From the NCBI GenBank assembly GCA_964551295.1, contig CAZKDJ010000157.1:1-9452 (forward strand): a stretch of 9,452 nt of DNA. Direction: 5' to 3'. The translations under genes and the position numbers were made by a program. Shown here one piece after another: positions 5,515 through 9,452 of the stretch. The notes under the pieces were generated by a model that worked only from the letters and a program-made list of their open reading frames with translations, had not been told where the DNA came from and searched no databases. Each line of letters begins with the position of its first letter. The first letter of the stretch is position 1. This DNA is from JAFGED01 sp964551295 (GTDB taxonomy: Bacteria > Chloroflexota > Anaerolineae > B4-G1).

Positions 5515-5667
5515 CTCCACGAGTCAGTTGCCTCTGGTGAAAGGAGCATACCGGCCCACCAAACCACGACTTGAAATCCTAGAGTCCGTTACCTCAGGCA
5601 GCAAAGTCAGACGTACCGCCCGCCGGTATCATGACCACTCACAACCCAGAACGAAAGGAGACCAACC
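5515..5667 (+). promoter_or_regulatory. Long untranslated leader of the SpvB/RHS gene
   Basis: No gene is supported here. An AAAGGAG-like site at 5540-5546 is followed by no start codon. GTTGCCT (5527-5533) can pair with AGGCAGC (5596-5602) with one G-U, and TACCG (5614-5618) with CGGTA (5624-5628), so the leader may fold. I recognise no known riboswitch. AAAGGAG (5654-5660) seven bases before ATG 5668 is the ribosome binding site of the next gene. Confidence 0.3.
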
Positions 5668-8600
5668 ATGTCCGTCAAATCCCGTTTCGCCAACCAGACC
5701 GTGCATCTGCTCGTCGCGGCGTTGATCCTGCTGACGAGCGTCCCTATGTCGACCTCGATCGCCGTCGCCAGCGACGATGGCGGCGACGTCGTCCAGGCCG
5801 AGACGCCCGTGCAAAAGAAGCGCCTCGAGCCGGGTGTGCGGTTGTACGCCGTGTGCGAGCCGCCCGTCGTCGCGCCGGGGTCGCAGGCCGCGTGCATCGT
5901 GACGGTGCTCAACGAGGATGACGAGGACGCAATCGACCTGAAGCTGAGCGCCCGTCTGCCGAAGGGGCTGTCGCTGGCGGGGGGCAAGGGCCGCCGCTGG
6001 AACGCCACCGTCGAGGATCTGGCGATGGGGGAGAGCGTGGCGCTCGAGCTAACGCTCGACGTGGACGATGACACAACCGGGCCGCTGTCGTTCGAGGTCG
6101 AGGCGCGCGGCCGGGATGGCGTGCGTGGGGCGACCACGGCCGTCGTCGGTGTGGGGTCAACGGATGAACGGATAACGACGTATGGCGGGCTGTTTGAGGG
6201 AGATGACGGGCGCATCCGCGTGCACTTTTCGCCGGGAGCGCTGAAGAAGGAGACCAAGGTCAAGACCCAGATTCACAAGCAGGGAATCGATCCCCGCGGG
6301 CGGGCCAGGAGCAAGGAGGAGCACCGTGCGCCGGGCCGGACGGGCGCGCTGCTGCGCTTCAGCCTGGAGGCGGAGGAGAGGGCCACGGGCGAGGCGATCG
6401 AGCGGTTCGACGTGCCGGTGACGTTGGAGGTGGATCTGCGCGGGTTGGTGCCGCCGGAGGGACTGCGGGCGGGCCAGCACCTGTACCTGTTCCACATCGT
6501 CGATCCCGCGACCGGTGAGGCGGACGAGGTGGAGGTAGCCTACGACGCAGAGACGGGCCTGCTGACGGCGGAGTTGGAGCACTTTTCCGAGTACGAGATC
6601 GGCACTGTGGGAGAAGGTTGGAGGCCCATCTTGACACCCCCAACGACGAGCCTGTTCAGCGGGGCGGCCACCTACAGCCACCCGATCCAGGTACCCGAGG
6701 GACGCGGGGGTGTGCAGCCGGGCATCAGCATCTCGTACAGCAGCCGCCGTATCGACGGGCTGATCGACGGGTCCGGGGGTCAAGTGGACGGCGGGCCCAT
6801 CGCGCTGGGCTGGTCGCTGGGGGGTATCATCGAAATATCGCGCCACAGCCATCTAAAGGGCAGTGGCACGTATCAACTGGAAGACGACTTTTCGCTGGTG
6901 TTGAATGGCACCAGCCACGAGCTGAAGGCGGATAGTGGCACGTGTGGGCGCTACTGGGCGAAGGACGGGCCGGGGGTATACGCCGAGAGAATCCACGATG
7001 GCTGCCCGGGCGAAACGGGCAGCGACCAGAACGAGACGAGCGACTATTGGATCGTGCGCACGTCGGATGGGACAGAGTATCGGTTGGGGTACACCGAGGG
7101 GGCGGAAGTTGTGGCCCAGGGCAGCAAAGTCGCGTGCGTGGCTGGTGAATACTGCTCGCCCGGCGGCAACGGCCTGGGCGCGATCCGCTGGCGGGTGGAC
7201 GAGGTGACGGACGTGTTCGGCAACCGGATGGTGTTCACCTACCGCGAAAAGACGATCGATGCGGCAGACAATGTGGAAACCGAACGCAGCGGCGTGGAAG
7301 AGATCCGCTACAACGAGTACGGTTCGGGTCAATGGCTGTCGAAGGTGGTATTCGTGTACGACGCCGACAACCCGGACGACTCGGACTATGTCGACCTGAA
7401 GGGAATCGAGGTCTACCAGGCCGGCGAGCTACTGCGGGAATATGCGTTCGTGACCAAGGGAAAGGGACGGAGCGTGTGCGATTACTCGTACAAGGAACGG
7501 ACGCTGAGGCGGATCGACGAGTTCAACGGAGATGGCCTGGCCTCACCGTCGGTGATCTTTGAGTACCAGGAGTACAACAACACGCCGAATTGTTTTCCCT
7601 TTTATCGCATGAGCGCCATGACCAACCCGTACGGGGGGCGGGTAGAGTTCAGCTACGTCAGCGACGGGCGATGGGTGAACGGCAGCCCGGTGCCGGAGTA
7701 CGGCTTCAGCTACCGGGTGAGTGAGATACGGACGTACGACCTGATCCACGCCCAGCCGGCGCGGGTGACCTACGCCTATGGGACACCGTGCTACGATCAG
7801 ACGGGCACGAACGGCCGCCGGTGCAAGATCGGCAACTATGTGGGCGACGTCGGCTCGCTGGCGGGCCACGATTGGACCGAGGTGACGGCCAAGACATACG
7901 AAGGCGCGGCGGTCAACAAGACCAGGCACGACTATTACATCTGTGACACAGGTGGTACCTGTGACAAATGGAGAGTGGGACGGGAGGATCACACGTGGGT
8001 CTACTCCGGCGCAGGCGCTCTGTTGCAGGAGAGCGAGAGTGGTTGGACCAAGGCGGATACCGGGGGAACCACCTTTGCCTACCTGCACCTGAGCAAGTCG
8101 TGGGACCACTCTGGCGGGGATGTGGTCAGTGCCAAGACGCGGTACGCATACGAATGGAGCGAGCAAGGCGGCGCGCAATACGGCAACCTGACGCACGTGC
8201 GGGAGTACGACGATGCCGATGCAGCTACTCCCTACCGCACGTCAGTGACGACGTACAATCCCAATTCTAACCCGAACGTGTGGATCGTGGGTAAGCCAAA
8301 AGAGGTCAAGGTGTACGCGGGGGATGTGGGCGGGACGCTGCTCAGCTGGATCGAGAACTATTACGATTACAGCACCTCCCTCGTCACGCCGCCGATGCAG
8401 GGCTTGTTGACCAAGGCGAAGCAGATCAACCCGCTGAATTCGAGCGAGGTGGTGGAGACGCGGTACTGGTACGACGGCTGGGGCAACCTGACCGAGGTGC
8501 GGGACCCGCTGAATGAGCCGACAACCATCGAGTATGACACCACCCACCATATGTTCCCCAAGAAGGCCACCAACGCGGCGGGGCACTGGCGGCGCGTCGA

Positions 8601-9405
8601 TTACTATGGCGTCGACGGCGTGCCGGCGGACACGGGGCTGTTCGGCCAGGTCAAACGGGTGTGGGATAGCAACGGCACGGCGACGGCGACGAGCTACACC
8701 TACGACGCCTTTGGCCGCCTGGCGACGGTAGTGCGGCCGGGGGATACACTGAATAAACCGACGACGGCGTACTGGTACGACGAAACGACGGCGCCGGACC
8801 GGGTGGTGTTCGAGTACTTTAACGAGCACTGGCTGGACACGCTGTACAACACGACCGAGAACTGGAAGATGCACCAGGCGTACTACACCTACCGGTCGAA
8901 GCCGTTCCGCGTGCGGCCGACGCAGGAATCCGGCACGACGCCCCTGCACCGCCTCTTCTGTGAAGCCGGCGATGCCTGTGTCGACGGCAGCAACGACACC
9001 AGAAAGCACGACACGCTGTACACCACCGGCGGCTACGGCGGATGGGTAGCCGACGAGTGGCAGTACGAGGGCGTCCTGGGGTACATCTGGACAAGTTCCG
9101 GGGCAGGGCGAGAGCCCCTGTACAGGTGCGCCGACGTTGGGGCCAACAAGTTGGACTATTACCTGTTGGTGGGCGCCGGGTCGTGCTCTTACCAGCACCT
9201 GCTGGGTTACGTCGAACCGGCGACGGAGCCGATCCGCGTGGGGGTGAGCCAGCGGGAGGTGAGCGGGGAGGAGGGCACGCTGGATGCCTACACCTACTAC
9301 GACGGCTGGGGGCGCGAGATCCAGACCCGTGGCGAGGCGGAGGGCGGGCAGTGGACGGTGGCAAGCACCGAGTACGACGCGCTGGGGCGGGCGGTCAAGG
9401 GCTAG
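5668..9405 (+). CDS. Large exported SpvB/RHS (YD-repeat) protein, C-terminally truncated
   Basis: Predicted 1245 residues. Order of parts: signal peptide (about 1-35); CARDB/DUF11-like beta-sandwich (about 55-165); a ZU5-like region (GRIRVHFSPGALKKETKV at 181-198, ending in the typical LEHFSEYEIG near 303-312); an SpvB-like domain from about 325 (YSHPIQVPEGRGGVQPGISI, then GPIALGWSLGG); and YD repeats such as YDGWGNL (935-941), YDAFGRL (1012-1018) and YDGWGRE (1211-1217). Related SpvB/TcB/RHS proteins build a hollow beta-cocoon that encloses and releases a C-terminal toxin. Here the protein stops in the middle of a repeat, at EYDALGRAVKG (1235-1245), and shows neither the RHS core end nor any toxin domain. 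The remaining 47 bases do not continue the repeat in any frame and hold a small hairpin (TCAGA 9427-9431 with TCTGA 9437-9441). The start has AAAGGAG seven bases upstream. Residues about 1050-1205 are unrecognised. Confidence 0.88.
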   Translation: MSVKSRFANQTVHLLVAALILLTSVPMSTSIAVASDDGGDVVQAETPVQKKRLEPGVRLYAVCEPPVVAPGSQAACIVTVLNEDDEDAIDLKLSARLPKGLSLAGGKGRRWNATVEDLAMGESVALELTLDVDDDTTGPLSFEVEARGRDGVRGATTAVVGVGSTDERITTYGGLFEGDDGRIRVHFSPGALKKETKVKTQIHKQGIDPRGRARSKEEHRAPGRTGALLRFSLEAEERATGEAIERFDVPVTLEVDLRGLVPPEGLRAGQHLYLFHIVDPATGEADEVEVAYDAETGLLTAELEHFSEYEIGTVGEGWRPILTPPTTSLFSGAATYSHPIQVPEGRGGVQPGISISYSSRRIDGLIDGSGGQVDGGPIALGWSLGGIIEISRHSHLKGSGTYQLEDDFSLVLNGTSHELKADSGTCGRYWAKDGPGVYAERIHDGCPGETGSDQNETSDYWIVRTSDGTEYRLGYTEGAEVVAQGSKVACVAGEYCSPGGNGLGAIRWRVDEVTDVFGNRMVFTYREKTIDAADNVETERSGVEEIRYNEYGSGQWLSKVVFVYDADNPDDSDYVDLKGIEVYQAGELLREYAFVTKGKGRSVCDYSYKERTLRRIDEFNGDGLASPSVIFEYQEYNNTPNCFPFYRMSAMTNPYGGRVEFSYVSDGRWVNGSPVPEYGFSYRVSEIRTYDLIHAQPARVTYAYGTPCYDQTGTNGRRCKIGNYVGDVGSLAGHDWTEVTAKTYEGAAVNKTRHDYYICDTGGTCDKWRVGREDHTWVYSGAGALLQESESGWTKADTGGTTFAYLHLSKSWDHSGGDVVSAKTRYAYEWSEQGGAQYGNLTHVREYDDADAATPYRTSVTTYNPNSNPNVWIVGKPKEVKVYAGDVGGTLLSWIENYYDYSTSLVTPPMQGLLTKAKQINPLNSSEVVETRYWYDGWGNLTEVRDPLNEPTTIEYDTTHHMFPKKATNAAGHWRRVDYYGVDGVPADTGLFGQVKRVWDSNGTATATSYTYDAFGRLATVVRPGDTLNKPTTAYWYDETTAPDRVVFEYFNEHWLDTLYNTTENWKMHQAYYTYRSKPFRVRPTQESGTTPLHRLFCEAGDACVDGSNDTRKHDTLYTTGGYGGWVADEWQYEGVLGYIWTSSGAGREPLYRCADVGANKLDYYLLVGAGSCSYQHLLGYVEPATEPIRVGVSQREVSGEEGTLDAYTYYDGWGREIQTRGEAEGGQWTVASTEYDALGRAVKG

Positions 9406-9452
9406 GGTGGTGAAAATCAGTTCGTTTCAGATGATTTCTGACTGCGAGACTG

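Noticed and set aside
5613..5629. Hairpin near 5613-5629 as a terminator or riboswitch part
   Set aside because: A 5-bp stem without a T tract is too weak to call on its own.
5363..5725. 120-codon open frame across the intergenic region
   Set aside because: It starts inside an interspersed repeat, crosses the promoter and the RHS start, has no ribosome binding site and no protein-like composition.
1..9452. CRISPR array, tRNA, rRNA or transposase gene
   Set aside because: No regularly spaced repeats, no tRNA or rRNA signatures and no transposase-like protein were seen on either strand.

Overview
This is a GC-rich bacterial window with short, dense genes, all readable on the + strand. Secreted lipoproteins with lipoboxes, a Trx/CcdA-type thiol-disulfide membrane protein, an SpvB/RHS wall-type protein and several palindromic interspersed repeats suggest an environmental bacterium. 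A Chloroflexota-like (Anaerolineae-type) genome is my guess from style only; there is no phylogenetic marker to prove it.

Layout. Positions 58-3251 hold three tandem paralogous lipoproteins built from TDGGxTW (BNR/Ycf48-like) repeats. Copy 1 (58-1056) is intact. Copy 2 (1279-2217) has its own sigma70-type promoter, a long leader with a tiny ORF and a strong intrinsic terminator, but carries an in-frame TGA exactly where both sister copies have a conserved Cys. Copy 3 (2343-3251) is intact, but a REP-like hairpin lies in its leader. Copy 3 overlaps (ATGA) the next gene, which encodes an exported protein with two complete thioredoxin-like domains and the beginning of a third. That third domain is cut by a 77-bp palindromic MITE-like insertion flanked by an 11-bp direct repeat. 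Deleting the element plus one repeat copy restores a single frame running into a six-helix CcdA/DsbD-type membrane domain (to 5210). So the original gene encoded a multi-thioredoxin plus CcdA fusion. Past its TAG stop the frame stays open for 35 more codons and encodes another hydrophobic helix.

Positions 5211-5667 hold no convincing separate gene: the remnant C-terminal coding tail, a CACAGATT-type inverted repeat, a paired 10-bp direct repeat, a good promoter and a leader of about 150 nt. From 5668 to 9405 lies a large exported protein: signal peptide, CARDB/DUF11-like domain, ZU5-like domain, SpvB-like domain and YD (RHS) repeats. It stops abruptly in the middle of a YD repeat, without the RHS core end or a C-terminal toxin tip.

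How the parts may work together (inference): the lipoproteins share three conserved cysteines outside the membrane, and the neighbouring Trx-CcdA protein would deliver reducing equivalents across the membrane, so a local redox partnership is plausible. The locus also shows four separate lesions or insertions (TGA, REP-like hairpin, MITE, TAG), so decay of this island is the sober alternative. The points most worth checking are the TGA-for-Cys codon followed by a perfect hairpin at a bacterial SECIS-like distance, and the MITE that splits the redox gene.
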